Of a stretch of 64,000 nucleotides of DNA, positions 44,395-58,380 are shown piece by piece; position 1 is the stretch's first letter; the number at the start of each line of letters is the position of its first letter. The notes under the pieces are model-generated. The model saw only the letters and a program-made list of their open reading frames with translations, searched no databases and was not told where the DNA came from. The DNA comes from Dryomyza anilis (lineage: Eukaryota; Arthropoda; Insecta; Diptera; Dryomyzidae). The stretch covers positions 79,153,679-79,217,678 of the forward strand of contig OX638134.1 of assembly GCA_951804985.1 (NCBI GenBank), read 5' to 3'. The position numbers were made by a program, and so were the translations under genes.

Positions 44395-46150
44395 TAACTA
44401 AAAATTAAAAATATTCACTCAAAATTGCGTTTTTACACAACATTAATTTTCTTTGTTGCACAAAATTTATTGCTCACTCGAAATTTAAATATTTCACTTA
44501 AAATTAAAATGTTCACTCAAAATTCAATTTTTCACTCAAAACTTAATTTTCCACCTAATATTTTATTTTTTCAATTTTTCACTCAAAATTAAAATGTTCA
44601 CTCAAAATTCAATTTTTCACTCAAAACTTAATTTTCCACTCAATATTTTATTTTTCACTCTAAATTCAATTTTTCGCTCAAAATTCAATTTTTCACTCAA
44701 AACTTAATTTTCCACTCAATATTTTATTTTTTACTCTAAATTCAATTTTTCAATCAAAATTAAATTTTTCACTCAAAATTAAATTTTTCACTCAAAATTA
44801 AAATGTTCACTCAAAATTCAATTTTTCACTCAAAAACATAATTTTCCACTCAATATCAAAATTCAATTTTTCACTTAAAACTTACTTTTCCACTCAATAT
44901 TTTATTTTTTACTCTAAATTCAATTTTTCACTCAAAATTCAATTTTTTACTCAAAACTTAATTTTCCACTCAAAATTCAATTTTTTACTCAAAATTAAAA
45001 TTTTCACTCAAAATTCAATTTTTCACTCAAAACTTAATTTTCCACCCAATATTTTATTTTTCACTCTAAATTCAATTTTCAATTCCATTTAATATTTTAT
45101 TTTTCAATCAAAATTCAATTTTTCACTCAACATTCATTTTTCACTCAAAATTAAAATTTTCACTCAAAATTCAATTTTTCACTCAAAACTTAATTTTCCA
45201 CTCAATATTTTATTTTTCACTCTAAATTCAACTTTTCACTCAAAATTCAATTTTTCACTCAAAACTTAATTTTCCTCTCAAAATTTTATTTTTCACTAAA
45301 AATTCAATTTTCAATTCCATTTAATATTTTATTTTTCACTCAAAATTCAAATGTTCACTCAAAATTCAATTTTACACTCAAAATTCAATTTTTCACTCAA
45401 AATTCAATTTTTCACTCAAAACTCAAATTCAATTTTTCACTCAAAACTTAATTTTCCACTCAATATTTTATTTTTCACTCTAAATTCAATTTTCAATTCC
45501 ATTTAATATTTTATTTTTCACTCAAAATTCAATTTTTCACTTAAAATTCATTTTTCACTCAAAATTAAATTTTCCACTCAAAACATAATATTCCACTCAA
45601 TATTTTATTTTTCACTCTAAATTCAATTTTTCACTCTAAATTCAATTTTTCACTCAAAATTAATTTTTTCACTCAAACTTCAATTAAATGTTCACCAAAA
45701 ATTCATTGTTTCACTAAGAAATCCATTTTCACTCAAAATTCCATTTTCTACTCAAAATTAATCCTTAATCAAAATTAAAATTGTCACCTAATTCACTCAA
45801 AATTTAAATTTTCACCCAAAATTAATTCTTCACTCAAAATTTAATGTTTCTCACTCTACTCAAAATTCTACTCAAAATTAAATTTTGTACCAAAATTACT
45901 TTTTCACTTAATATTCAAAATGTTTCACTAAAAATTAAATTTTCCACTCATTATTCAATTTTCCACTTATAATTCAATTTCTTACTCAAACATTTTTTTT
46001 TTACTCAAAATTTAATTGTACACTGAAAAATCAATTAAATTAAATTTTTCACTCAAAGTGTAATTCAAAATTCAATTTTCCTCTAAAATTCCATTTGCCA
46101 CAAAAGTTTCAATTTATTCACTTCAAAAACGATTTTTTACTAAAAATTAA
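44395..46150 (+). repeat. 19-bp minisatellite block e (CACTCAAAA subfamily)
   Basis: Units TTTTTCACTCAAAATTCAA alternate with AACTTAATTTTCCACTCAA and ATATTTTATTTTTCACTCT variants. This gives a higher-order period of about four units (AATTCAA, AACTTAA, ATATTTTA, AAATTCAA) repeated at least eight times between 44,500 and 45,660. Confidence 0.9.
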
Positions 46151-48699
46151 ATCTTTGAATTTTTGAAATTCGGTTCGGTTACACGTTATTTACAAAGCAA
46201 ATGTTTTAAAACAATTCCAAGTTACGTTTTCAATTTAAAATTTGAATTTTTTTCTTATTTTCGTCTTTTTTAAATTTGAATTTTTTGAACAAAGCTATGT
46301 GAAAGACAAGTATTTCAATAGAATAAAATGTAAATTTTACAATTAATCGCGAAAACTAAAAAAAATTATACATATTTTAATTTTTAAATAATTTTCAAAC
46401 TTTATTTAATTTTTACTACTGCTTTCAGTTTTAACTACAATTTTAGCATGTACCAACTACGCTTTTAGAGTCTGCTTTTTTAGCAGATTATGTTATTTAA
46501 AATATTGTCTATGCCAAGGTATTTTTACAACAATGTTTTTTTCTATGCATACAAAATATATCAAAGGATTTTCAAAGCCAAGAAAAACAAATTTTACGCA
46601 ATTTGAAAGCGGAAACATACGAAAGCGGCTTTTAATTCTGAACATTCCTTTGATTGTCATTTAAAGCTGTTTTAAAGCGTCTCAGATAGGCTGCTGAAAT
46701 ACTTCAATGATTTTTGTAAAATCTGCGTAAATTTGGTAGGGTCTACATTTTGTTGGGGTTCAAATTCTATACCAACAATTGTTACAGTTTTTTGGGTTGG
46801 AATAGAGCATTCTTGATTAGGGTTTTAGTTATATAGAGTAACAATATAAACACAAAATAATATTTTAAATGGTCTTTAAGCCGACATAAGCTCGTCAAAA
46901 AGGATAATGTTTGAAAACCTTAAATTTGAAGTAGTTTTTAAAACAGTTTAAACAAGTATAAAGTGTTTACTTAAGATTAATTGATATTTTTTAATAAAGC
47001 TAGTTGTAAAAAAATAATTGTATTATTAAATATTAATTAGTATAAGTTAACTGCTAACAAATAAATTTAAATTTGTATATTAGAATGATACAAATTAAAT
47101 TCAAAAATAGTAAAATTAATTTTAATACATACAACTTATATTTAGAAACGATTATATCGAATTCAAAATAGTCAAATTGTATTCCGAAAAGGTATGCATT
47201 GATAAACCAAATAATTATTAAAAAATTTAAAATATAAAAATTAATAATAAATTAAAAAATAAATAGAAAAAAAATTAAAATATGAAAATTAAAATATAAA
47301 AATTAAAAAATAAAAAATAATTACACAAAAAAACTATAAAGTCTCTATATAAACACTTTGCCAAGTGTCAAATAGTGCAACAGACAGAAAATCCCCAAAA
47401 AACACAATCGAAAACTCAAACTTTTAATGCGCATTCATTGTAAATTCGTCCTGTCTTACTGTCTACTTTCTGGCAGTCTAAATGTCTGTCTGACTATCTG
47501 TCTATTTAGCTGTCTGCCCCTTTTGTTACTGTTGATTAATAAAGCTGCTTAAGCTGTCTGCATAGTCAAGAAGAAAAAAAAAAGACGAATTCAACAACGA
47601 TCCAATCAAACAGTTCACCAAACATTTATTTCTTCAACAAAATAAAGCAACAAAAGCAGCAAAAACTGACTATAATAAAAGCATAAAAATATAATAAAAA
47701 TAACCAGCATACGTCTTTCAATCAGAATTAAAGCATTAAGTACTACAGCTGCTAAAACTGCTCGTGGCAAAAAAACGTTGTCTGCTTTTAGGCGCAAACA
47801 TAAATCAATCAATCGCGGATTGACGGAAAATAGTAAAAATGAATGCAACAACAAAAAAAAACATGACAAATAAATAAAATTATAAAAAATAAAAAAGATT
47901 TTACTACTTCCTACTTACTCTAAGGCGCTTTTTAGCAAATTCAGCAAATTTTTCTTAACATTTCTCAAACATAGTTTTGCGCTACATGCGACACTTCACT
48001 TGTAACCCACGGCTGACAAACAGCAAAATAGTCAGACAACTGCACAGTTAGATAGTCGCGATAGACAGCTGCCAACACGTGCACTTATTGCATATCCTAG
48101 GGCGCGCGCACTTTTTTCTTGCACTTAAAAATAAATAAATTTTCCACCGTGTCAGCAATAAATGCATCAACTCATTTTATTCACTACTTGCATTAGTCTG
48201 CATTTCTATATATTTTTATTTAATTTTTGAAAAATGCAACTTCGAGCAAATACAATATTTTATTGCATATTTATAGGGATTTCATTTTTCATATGGGAAT
48301 TGCATATTTACAGGTACATTTTTAAGCAGAATTCCTAGAGAAATACATTTTATTTAATGCTAAGCAACTGCGTCATGATTTTTATTTATTCATTTTAAAT
48401 TTAAGAACGTGACATTTGTTTGCGTAGTCTGTAAATATTTTCAGAAGTTTACATTTAATACAATTGATTGACTAAAATTCAATATTTTACATATATAAAT
48501 AAACTTTTTACTATAATTTTACTTAATTGTGAATAATTTTAAGAGAGGATCAGTTTTGACTATTACAGATATTTACTGCATATTTTTAGGCAGAGTTTAG
48601 TAACAATTTAGAAAACAAAAACAAAAAATTATTACTGAAAAGAAATATATCTGTAATTTAAATAAAAAACATTCCCAACAATTAAATTTGACGATGAAA
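46151..48699. other. AT-rich spacer, nothing recognised
   Basis: About 2.5 kb. CTGTCTGTCT-type words occur at 47,450-47,520 and a GC-richer islet at 48,000-48,115 (TAGTCGCGATAGACAGCTGC, GGGCGCGCGCAC). No gene supported. Confidence 0.4.
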
Positions 48700-50240
48700 T
48701 AAATTTTTAAAATTTAATTTTTCAATTTGGTTCCAAATTTTTAATAAAAAATGTTCATTTAAATTGTTCATTAACAATTCAAATGTTCACTAAAATTTAA
48801 ATTTTTCAATAAAAATTAAATTTTTCAACAAAAATTAAATTTTTCAATAAAAATTAAATTTTTCAATAAATTCAATTTTTCACTAAAAATTCAATTTTTC
48901 AATAAAAATTAAATTTTTCACTAAAAATTCAATTTTTCACTAAAAATCCAATTTTTCACTAAAAAATTCAATTTTTCACAGAAAATTTAATTTTTCACAG
49001 AAAATTCAAATTTTCACTGAAACTTCAATTTTTCACTGAAAATTCAATTTTTCACTGAAAATTCAATTTTTCACTAAAAATTCAATTTTTCACTAACAGT
49101 TCAATTTTTCACTAAAAATTCAATTTTTCACTGAAAATTCAATTCTTCACTGAAAATTCAATTTTTCACTAAAAATTCAATTTTTATTTAAAATTCAATT
49201 TTTCATTAAAAATTCACTTTTTCACTAAAAATTCAATTTTTCACAATAAATTAAATTTTTCACTACAAATTCAATTTTTCACTAAAAACTCAATTTTTCA
49301 CTAATAATTCAATTTTTCACTATAAATTCAATTTTTCATTAACAATTCAATTTTTCACTAAAAATTCAATTTTCCACTAAAATTTCAATTTTTCACTAAA
49401 AATTAAATTTTTCACTAAAAATTCAATTTTTCACTAACAATACAATTTTTCACTAACAATTCAATTTTTTACTACGAATTAAATTTTTCACTACGAATTA
49501 AATTTTCTCATTAAAAATTCAATTTTTCACTAAAAATTCAATTTTTCACTAAAAATTCAATTTTTCACTAAAAATTCAATTTTTCACTAAACATTCAATT
49601 TTTCACTAAAAATTCAATTTTTCACTAAAAATTCAATTTTTCACTAAAAATTCAATTTTTCTCTGAAAATTCAATTTTTCACTAAAAATTCAATTTTTCA
49701 CTAGAAAATCCAATTTATCACTAAAAATTCAATTTTTCACTGAAAATTCAATTTTTCACTAAAAATTCAATTTCTCACTAAAATTCAATTTTTCACTAAA
49801 AATTCAATTTTTCAATAAAAATTCAATTTCTTACTGAAAATTCAATTCTTCACTAAAAATTCAGTTTTTCACTAAAAATTCAATTTTTCACTAAAAATTC
49901 AATTTTTCACTAAAAATTCAATTTTTCACTAAAAATTCAATTTTTCTCTGAAAATTCATTTTTTCACTAAAAATTCAATTTTATACAGAAAATTCAATTT
50001 TTCACTAAAAATTCAATTTTTCACTAAAAATTTAATTTTTTCTCTCAAAATTCAAATTTTCACTAGAAATTCATTTTTCACTAAAAATTCAATTTTTCAT
50101 TAAAAATTGACTTGTCACTCTAAATTCAATTTCTAACAAATGTTTCCGTCAATTTTTCATTAAAAATTAAAATTTTCACTACAAAATTAAATTTTCAACT
50201 TTAAATAAAAATTTAATTTTACACAAAAATTTAATTGTGG
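48700..50240 (+). repeat. 19-bp minisatellite block f (CACTAAAAA subfamily)
   Basis: Long tight array of TTTTTCACTAAAAATTCAA with CACTGAAAATTCAA variants; the cleanest stretch is 49,510-49,660. Confidence 0.92.
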
Positions 50241-51225
50241 GCAATGAACAAAAAAATGTTATTAGAAATTTTTGTTTTTTTTCTTATTTGGGTATTTTTA
50301 TTTTTTTTTTTTGTTGAAAATAATTTACACATTTCATATAATCTTATGTGAAATTCTTTCTAATCAATTTTAATGGACACGATATTATAGTTCTAACTAT
50401 ATTAAAGAACGTAGTACATTGAGCACTTTGCATCAAACAAGCTCATCTAAAAATAAATCGTAATTTACAAAATTTTTTTGCAATCAAATTTTATAAGCAA
50501 CATCAATGTTTACATTAAATACTACAGCTTTTTGTGCTGCGAAGAAAATTACAAAAATTGCTAAAAGATGCCTTACAATGTGATAAAATTTGTTAATTTT
50601 TCATTTGTGAGAAATACGCATATGTCATGCTGTTTTTTCGGCCATTACACAAATTCATATATGTTACGTATACGTCATGCAGAACATTGGCTTGAATGAC
50701 TTTCAATGATGCTTTAATAGCAATTTGTGCGCTGCAGCATAAAAACAAATAACATGAACAATAAATATAAATATAGAAAATAAAAATAAAATCTATATAA
50801 AAATAATAAATACTAATAAAAATAAACAACAAAACGCACATACATCGTTAATAATGAAGTCGAGAGTCAAGGTTACGCCCTGTCAATCCTTGAAAATTTT
50901 TTGCGATAATCTTAAAGTCATTAGCAGTCGTTCAAATTGTGTGAACACGAACATGCAGTAAATATTTGATAATGATTTTGAAGGTGGCCGTTTTGAAAAA
51001 GGTGCTGTTTTCACAAAAAGGTGAACATGTAAAAGAACCCCAAAGGACTCGAGTAATATGAGGCAATATGCCGTCGATTTATGAAGCATACAAGGCAGAG
51101 GGTAGACAGACATGAAATAGACTGACGCACATAGACTGAAAAACGTACGAGTGCGATTGACATTCGTTCCCCTGTCCGCTAATACGACACGTCGTCACAT
51201 TTTAGACCATTTCATCATATACACT
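50241..51225. other. Spacer with CRE-like motifs
   Basis: GTTACGTATACGTCATGC near 50,664 and ATACGCATATGTCATGC near 50,618 share a TACGTCATGC-type core that recurs at 56,162. No gene supported. Confidence 0.4.
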
Positions 51226-52030
51226 GAATAATATATATTATAAAAAAAACGAAACTATATCATATTATTGCTTATATAACAAACTATTTGTTGTATTAAC
51301 CAAAATATTGATTAATGTTGTTTATACCAACATCTGGTATCTTATACTTTTTGTGTTTTAGTGTATTTATTATTCTGTTATTATTAATTAATATAGCAAC
51401 AAGGTTTGTTAAATTTACAAAATTTAATTTTCTGCTATTATTAATTAATATAGCAACAAGGTTTTACAAAATATAATTTTCTGTTAGCATTAATTAATAT
51501 AGCAACAAGGTTTGTTAAATTTACTAACATTCAGTTTTAATTAATTTTAAAAAATCTGAAGATTAAAAATATTAATTAAACTCATTTGCTACATCATTTA
51601 ATTCTCTTCAGTTATTATTTAATACTGCAAACCGATTAACCAATTAACCAAAAAATTTATAATACGTTTTATTTATCAATATTGTTGGTTTTACGAAATC
51701 TTAATAGTTGGATAATCAGTAAAAAAAATATTGTTAACATATCTATTTAGTCTTACTAAATGTCTCTATATATTTTACTGTAAACATTGATTAATGCAGC
51801 AAACGAGTTGGTTATAATTATGAAAAATTGTCATTAATGGTTGACAAATTAAATTTGTCGCTTTTACGATAATGCTAATATCTGTATAATTAATACAATG
51901 TTTGTATTTCAATTTTATGTGTCATAAAAATTCACAAAAATGTGTGTCTGTTAAGAGTTATTGATACAGCAATTAAATTTGTTAAATTTACGAAACTTAT
52001 AAATTAATTTATTGTAATAATGTTTAATAA
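51226..52030. repeat. ~58-bp degenerate tandem repeat
   Basis: Three clear units (about 51,376-51,530) share ATTAATTAATATAGCAACAA followed by GGTTTGTTAAATTTAC. More diverged units with AGCAA and AAATTTGTTAAATTTACGAA extend to about 52,000. Confidence 0.65.
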
Positions 52031-52804
52031 ATATATCGTCGTTGTAGAACGAAAAGACACCAAATACATTTTTATGCAAAACTTAAATTTCGAGTTTGTC
52101 GATTAATATTATAAAAAGTAATTGATGCATTTTTAAAGTTTAAATATCAGTTGATAGATTTAAATTTTCTTACTATGTGGTAAAAAAATTGAGATCATCG
52201 ATTAAAAATTAACAGATATATAGAGATTTTTGTAAATGAATATTTGGCATTTTGAAAATGTATTCGGTGACTTTTCGTTATACAACGACAATATTTATAT
52301 TAAATAATTTTATAATATTTAAAAGATTTGTACAGTGCACGCACGACTTCCGCGCCATTTGCAACAAAATCTAATTTTATCGCCGGTTCCGGTGACGGTT
52401 GTTGCGGGCTTTTGACAGAATTGACGTTGCGTCGCCTACGCGACCTCAACATCAGCCAGCCAGCAGCATGAAAAACATTGTTCATTTTTTATTATTAACA
52501 CACATACTTTCAGGCACTTTAGGCGGCCTAATGACGGGTGTGATTTACGGCGTTACGTGTTACTGAAAATGTGGCTGTCCATTTAGTCTGTGTTTCTGCG
52601 TGACTTTAAGTGGCTTTAAAATGACTATAACGTGCGGTGCTTTTTGATGGTTATTAAAGTGCAAGGTACTTAAATTGGACAGAAAGTAAAAATAGAAATA
52701 TATAATGACTTAATAACAAGCATTTAAATGATTGAAGGTATTGACACAATTCAAATGCATTTAACTTCTTTGAAAGTAATCGAACATTTTTTTCGAAAAA
52801 TTAT
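52031..52804. other. Spacer with GC-richer islet at 52,330-52,480
   Basis: The islet (CGCCGGTTCCGGTGACGG, GTTGCGTCGCCTACGCGACC) contrasts with its AT-rich surroundings. On the minus strand it is open from an ATG for 61 codons (52300-52485), with no recognisable domain. Confidence 0.35.
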
Positions 52805-53545
52805 AAAAAAAATGTGGTTTTCACTAAAAATTTAAATTTTCACTAAAAATTCAAATTTTAACATAAAATTTAATTTTTAACTAAATATTTGTTTTTCACT
52901 GAAAATTCAATCAAAAACTCCATTATTCACTAAAAATTAATTTTTTCACTAAATTTAAATTTTCACTAAAAATTAAAATGTTCAATAAAAATTCAAATTT
53001 TCACTAAAATTCAATTTTTTCACTAAAAATTAAAATTTTCGCTATAAATTCAATTTTTCACTAAAAATTAAAATTTTCACTAAAAATTAAAATTTTCACT
53101 AAAAATTAAAATTTTCACTAAAAATTAAAATTTTCACTAAAAATTAAAATTTTCACTAACAATTCAGTTTTTCACTAAAAATTCAAATATTCATATTAAA
53201 TTCAAATTTTCACTAAAAATTAAATTGCTCACTAAAAACTCAATTTTTCATTAATTTTTTTTTTATTCTATATAAGTTAAATTTTTATTAAAAACTATAT
53301 TTTTACTAAAAAAATAATATTTTCACTAAAAATTAAATATTTCATTAAATTTCAATTTTACACTAAAAATTAAATTATTCGCTATAAATACAATTTTTCA
53401 CTAAAAATACAATTTTTCACTAATAATTCAATTTTTCACTAAAAATTCAACTTTACAATAAAAATTCAAATTTTCACTAAAAATGCAATTTTTCACTAAA
53501 ATTAAATTTTTCGCAAAAAATTCAAAATTTAAATTTTCAGTAAAA
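52805..53545 (+). repeat. 19-bp minisatellite block g (CACTAAAAA subfamily)
   Basis: Degenerate overall, with one tight run of AATTAAAATTTTCACTAAA at 53,060-53,160. Confidence 0.85.
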
Positions 53546-54364
53546 AAAAAAAATGTTTTTGTTCTTCGATATGAACATAAGCAGGGAAATATTTTATTTA
53601 ATTTTAAAAATATAAAAATTTAGTAGGTGATTTTAATTTGACTGTATTGTAAAATACTGAGGCAAACCTATGGAAAGTAATATATTTATGCAAAGCTGAA
53701 TTCTACTGGTTTAAGGTTTTGTGGAAATGACTATGAATAATTCAAGGACAAAAAAAATATATTGATTAAAAGAAGCATCATAAAAGAAAATTTAAATTAA
53801 AAAATCGAATACGAGAATTTTTATTTAATATGAAGACTTTAAGAGTAATTTGTAAAAACAAAGTATGAGGTTTTATACAATTGTGGATCTAGTTTCACAT
53901 ATAATATATACATTTATTGAATTATAAAAACTGTATATGTTATGCAATAAATAATAGGTACACCTTAAAATTAATATTTTTCATGTTTGACTGGTCATAA
54001 CATTGGTCAGATCAATCCGAATTTCATGTGGTTTATTTCAAAATATTAGCTGAATTATTATCAATGGAATACAAAAAAAAAATAATTGAAAAGTCAAACC
54101 TGTTAAAAGGTAAAGACCAAAATAAGTAGAAAAACACGATAATTGCCATATATTTGTATTACGTAATAACTCAAAAACTTGAGGCAATCTGAAAAAACTG
54201 AATATGAGGTCATGATTAGAAACATGAAGTCAATCGGAATATTACAATAAGATCATGGATTAATAATAATTGCCTCCATTTGTTGTCTAGTGTAATTTTC
54301 AATAATTCTAAACTTAGTGTTTTTAATTTAAAAAATTGTATAGGACTTTTATACAGAATAAATG
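53546..54364. other. AT-rich spacer, nothing recognised
   Basis: About 800 bp without features that I can define. Confidence 0.5.
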
Positions 54365-54850
54365 TAAGCACACTCTATCAATTTTAACTACTTTCAATTA
54401 CATTCAACAACAATTAATTACATTGAAGTTTAAATCATGTTTTACTATTTTCAATGAATTTTAACAAACTAAAAAACAAAATAACAGTTAATTTAAATTT
54501 TTTTAAACTATTTTTAATACTTTTCAACTAATTTCAATCCATTTTCAAATTACACTTGTCTTTCTTCAATTTAAATATATATATTTCAACTATCTTTCAA
54601 CGCCTTCAACCACTTTCAATTACTTTAAATTGCTTTTATGACTTTCAATTACAATCATTTTCAATTACTTATTCAATATTGTCAAATAACTATTTTAACT
54701 AGTTTCAATCTCTTTTAAATAGCTGATATCTTTTAAAACTAGTTCCAAACTTAATCAACCATTTTCAGTCGTTTTCAATTCAACCACTTTCAAATAATTT
54801 CAACCTTTTTCAACTACTTTCAAGTTCAACTGTTTTTATTTTAATTATAA
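54365..54850. repeat. Degenerate TTTCAA-rich repeat
   Basis: Words ACTTTCAATTACTTTCAA and TTTTCAACTACTTTCAA recur with a period near 11 bp. Confidence 0.6.
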
Positions 54851-55589
54851 GTTAGTGTAATTTTATAAAAAATTAATGTTAAAATAAATTAAAATTTTAA
54901 AACTTGTATTAAATTCAACATTTACAATTACTGCAGTTATAGCAATTTCTAACAGTGCTTTAATCAAATCGAGCATATTCGCATAAATCGCATTAGCAAT
55001 TTATGCCGCACCAGCAATTAGTATTTAATTCAATTAAGCATCCGATTAGCTGGCTGCACTGCATGGAAATTTCCGACGCACATCAGCAGTGCAAAATATT
55101 TGGCAGATTTTAATTGAATTCATAGAGCTAATGAGAATATTTAAAACTGTAACAAGCAGTAAAAGCAACAGCAGCCAGCAACAGTTCATTTAGTGCAACA
55201 CAGTGTCAAAATTCCTTTTAATTGATGCGCTTAAAATAAACTGAAATTAATTCACTGAACTCTGAAAATCTCACTAAAAACCACTCTTGGTTTTTTTGTT
55301 TTTGCTGCTTTAGATGAAAATTCGTTCGTTTCCCCGAACTATTTGTGCAGTTCACACTTTAACTCCCCTGTTGACACTTAAGCACCATGGGTTTTATTCA
55401 AATTTCAACGTAAGGCGCAGACACAGTGACATAGCACTGTATGTTGTATGTTGGAGTTGGATAAAATTTTAGCATTTTAGAAATAGTTGCATAATTTATG
55501 CTATTTGAGAGCAAAATTATGAGCAACGATTATGAGCTCCACGTTGTAATTTAAACTAATTGATGCAAAATAACATTTTAAAATACTAC
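54851..55589. other. AT-rich spacer with moderate-GC patches
   Basis: A GC-richer stretch at 54,950-55,450 might hold conserved non-coding sequence; no gene supported. Confidence 0.4.
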
Positions 55590-56045
55590 AAATTCAAATA
55601 TCCACTTAAAATTCGATTTTTCAATAAAATGTTCACTAAAAATTCAATATTTCACTAAAAATTCAATTTTTCACTAAAAATCCAATTTTTCACTAAAAAT
55701 TCAATTTTTCACTAAAAAAATCAATTTTTCACTAAAAATCCAATTTTTCACTAAAAATTCAATTTTTCACTAAAAAATTCAATTTTTCACTAAGAATTTA
55801 ATTTTTCACTCAAAATTCAATTTTTCACAAAAAATTCAATTTTTTACTAAAAATTCAATTTTCACCTAAACTTAAATTTATTATTAAAAATTAAATTTTT
55901 CACTAAAAATTCTATTTTTTACTAAAAATTCAAATTTTCACTAAAAATTCAAATTTTCACTTAAAATTTAATTTTTTATTAAAAATAAATGTTTGGTTAA
56001 AAATTCAAATTTTCTCTACAAATTCATTTTTCACATGAAAATATT
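55590..56045 (+). repeat. 19-bp minisatellite block h (CACTAAAAA subfamily)
   Basis: About 24 units of TTTTTCACTAAAAATTCAA, cleanest at 55,650-55,800. Confidence 0.9.
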
Positions 56046-56864
56046 GTTTAGAAATGTTTTTTTATACTCCCTCAATAAAATTAAAATTAAACAATAGTAT
56101 AACATTGAAGTCACTGAGACAATGAAATCACAGCCCATTAGCGCCGTACACAAAAATTAAATGTTACGCATACGTCATGCGGCACAAAGTTTTACGACCA
56201 TTTCGCACACTTGCGCGGCGCCAAAAATTATCACAAGCCAAAATATAATTACAGTTAAATTAATGACATGCCAAAAATACTGAAATAAAATTGTGCTGTG
56301 TACTTCATGTAGCATGTAAAAGTATTTAATAAGAGGTGAACGAAAAATAATATAATTTTCATTTTTAAAGGGTTATTTTTTATTTATTTTTTAACATATT
56401 TTTGAAACATGCAATAATTTTGAAATGTTTAATAAATATAATAAAGAAAAAGAAGGTGACTCTGTTTTTAGGTTTAAATTATAGTGTGCATAATTTTAAC
56501 GAAGTATTAAACCACATTTGAACTAATTACTGGCACTCATTAGTTGAGCAAATTTATGTGGTATAATTAATTAATGCGGCGAACATCTTCAGCGGTGCTG
56601 GTTGTTAGCACTAATCATAACAGCATCAAGTCTCTGCTATTTTTAGCATTATAAACATTTTTTCGCCTATTTCGTATGGTGTTCATTCAAGTGCACAAAG
56701 CCAAAAGCATAGACAATGACAGATGTTAATTAAAAACGACGCCGATATCGATGCGGAAATTTATTCTAAACTTATTACATGATTGAGCTTCCTACAAAAA
56801 CAAATTTTAATGAGCAGCCTTCACGTGAAGCGTATGAATTATGATTTTAACAAATACATTTATT
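56046..56864. other. Spacer with CRE-like motif
   Basis: GTTACGCATACGTCATGCGG at 56,162 matches the motif near 50,664; otherwise AT-rich with patches at 56,180-56,230 and 56,570-56,760. No gene supported. Confidence 0.4.
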
Positions 56865-57030
56865 TTTTAGTAAAAAATTGGAATTTGAATGAAAAAACTA
56901 ATTTGGAGTGAAAAATGTAAACTGTATTTGAGTGTATAATATAACTATGAGTAAAAAATTAAATTTTGAGTGAATTGTAATTTTGTGTGAAAATTGAATT
57001 TTGAGTGGAAATTTTAAATTATTTGGTGAA
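56865..57030 (-). repeat. 19-bp minisatellite block i (short, degenerate)
   Basis: A few units such as TTTTGAGTGAATTGTAATTT and TTGGAGTGAAAAATG; minus orientation, CACTCAAAA type. Confidence 0.55.
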
Positions 57031-57754
57031 ATTATTTTTTTCTTTATTGATTTCTTTATTACATGTAAAATATACTCTTTATTTGGTAATAAGAAGACAC
57101 GACAACGACACATCTTTTTCATTAACGCCACAAAAAACACATTTGCTTGGCATTACAATTAATAATTAAAATTCCCACAACAAATTGAAATTAATTAAGA
57201 GTCTTTGAAATGCAAATTTTCTCTCGTTAAGTGCTGCCAACAGCAATGCAGTTCGCAATTTTTCCACAACGACGTTAAGAACGACAACAAAACTAATTAA
57301 TTTTCCTTTGAAAATCTGCACTGACAATGTGAATTTTTTGAAAAGCTTTTGGAAATCTGTTGCATTCATCTATGTCGACTTTTTGAAGTTAGTTTTTTGT
57401 TTTCTGTGCCATTTTTATATGAGAATTTGGTGACATTTTTAAGGCACTTTATAGAGATTTTATTGACGCACGTGTTGTGTTTTTTAGAATGACTTTTTTT
57501 TAACACTAGCTTTCATTGAAAGCTAAAGAAAGAAAAGAGCTAAATTTTCAATATGCAAAAAAAATCTGTTAAAGTGAAAAGAAAAAGTGAAAATTTCAAA
57601 GACTACAAAAAACTAAAGGATCATGGCCGCAAAAAAACGATATTAAAAAATACATTGGAAATATGTAAAAAAAAAACCGGACAGAAAACAGAATAAAGTG
57701 TGAAAGAGAGTAGTGAAAACTTAATAATTGACAGCTAAATAGAACAAACCACTG
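57031..57754. other. AT-rich spacer, nothing recognised
   Basis: No coding or RNA signal that I can support. Confidence 0.5.
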
Positions 57755-58380
57755 CACAAAAAAAAAACAAATTTAATAGTTATACTATTAAATTTATAGG
57801 ATACATATAAATATGTGTTTGCTTTTAAAACAGTGTTTGCGTAGTTTCAATACTTTTGTTTTTAATTTTAAATAATAGTTTTCGACTATTAAAAATAGTC
57901 AATAGGATAAATTATTATTTTAATAAGAAAATACCATTAAATACTATATAATACTATGACATTTCCATTGAGTTTATATGAAAAGATTTATTTTTTTGTA
58001 TATTATTAAATCAATAATTGTCCTATTGACCAATTTTAATGGGATTTGAGGGAATTTTTTTCTGGTTGTGTCATTAAATTAATAAGACATCCTTTTATTT
58101 TCCAAAAATACTATAAATTCAATAGTGTTAAATATAAAAGTAAATATTATAAATCATATTTCATAGGACCGTATTTTAGTTTTCAATATTATAAACAATA
58201 AAAGCTAATACTATAAATTACATCATATTATAATATTATATTATTTAATATTATTTAAGGATCATTATTTTTCAATATTATCTAATATTTAAACTAAACT
58301 ATAAAATCAATGGTATTAATATTGTTCTACTCATAGAACAATGCAAATTTATTTAAAATTGTAAAAATTTCTTATTATAT
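57755..58380. repeat. ACTATTAAAT-rich MITE-like region
   Basis: Contains CTATTAAATTTATAGGA, the same phrase that borders the mariner at 33,945. Ends CACAAAAAAAAAACAAATTT (57,755) and TTTTTTTCTGGTTGTG (58,070) are weak inverted repeats. Probably related to the MITE at 27,096. Confidence 0.4.
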
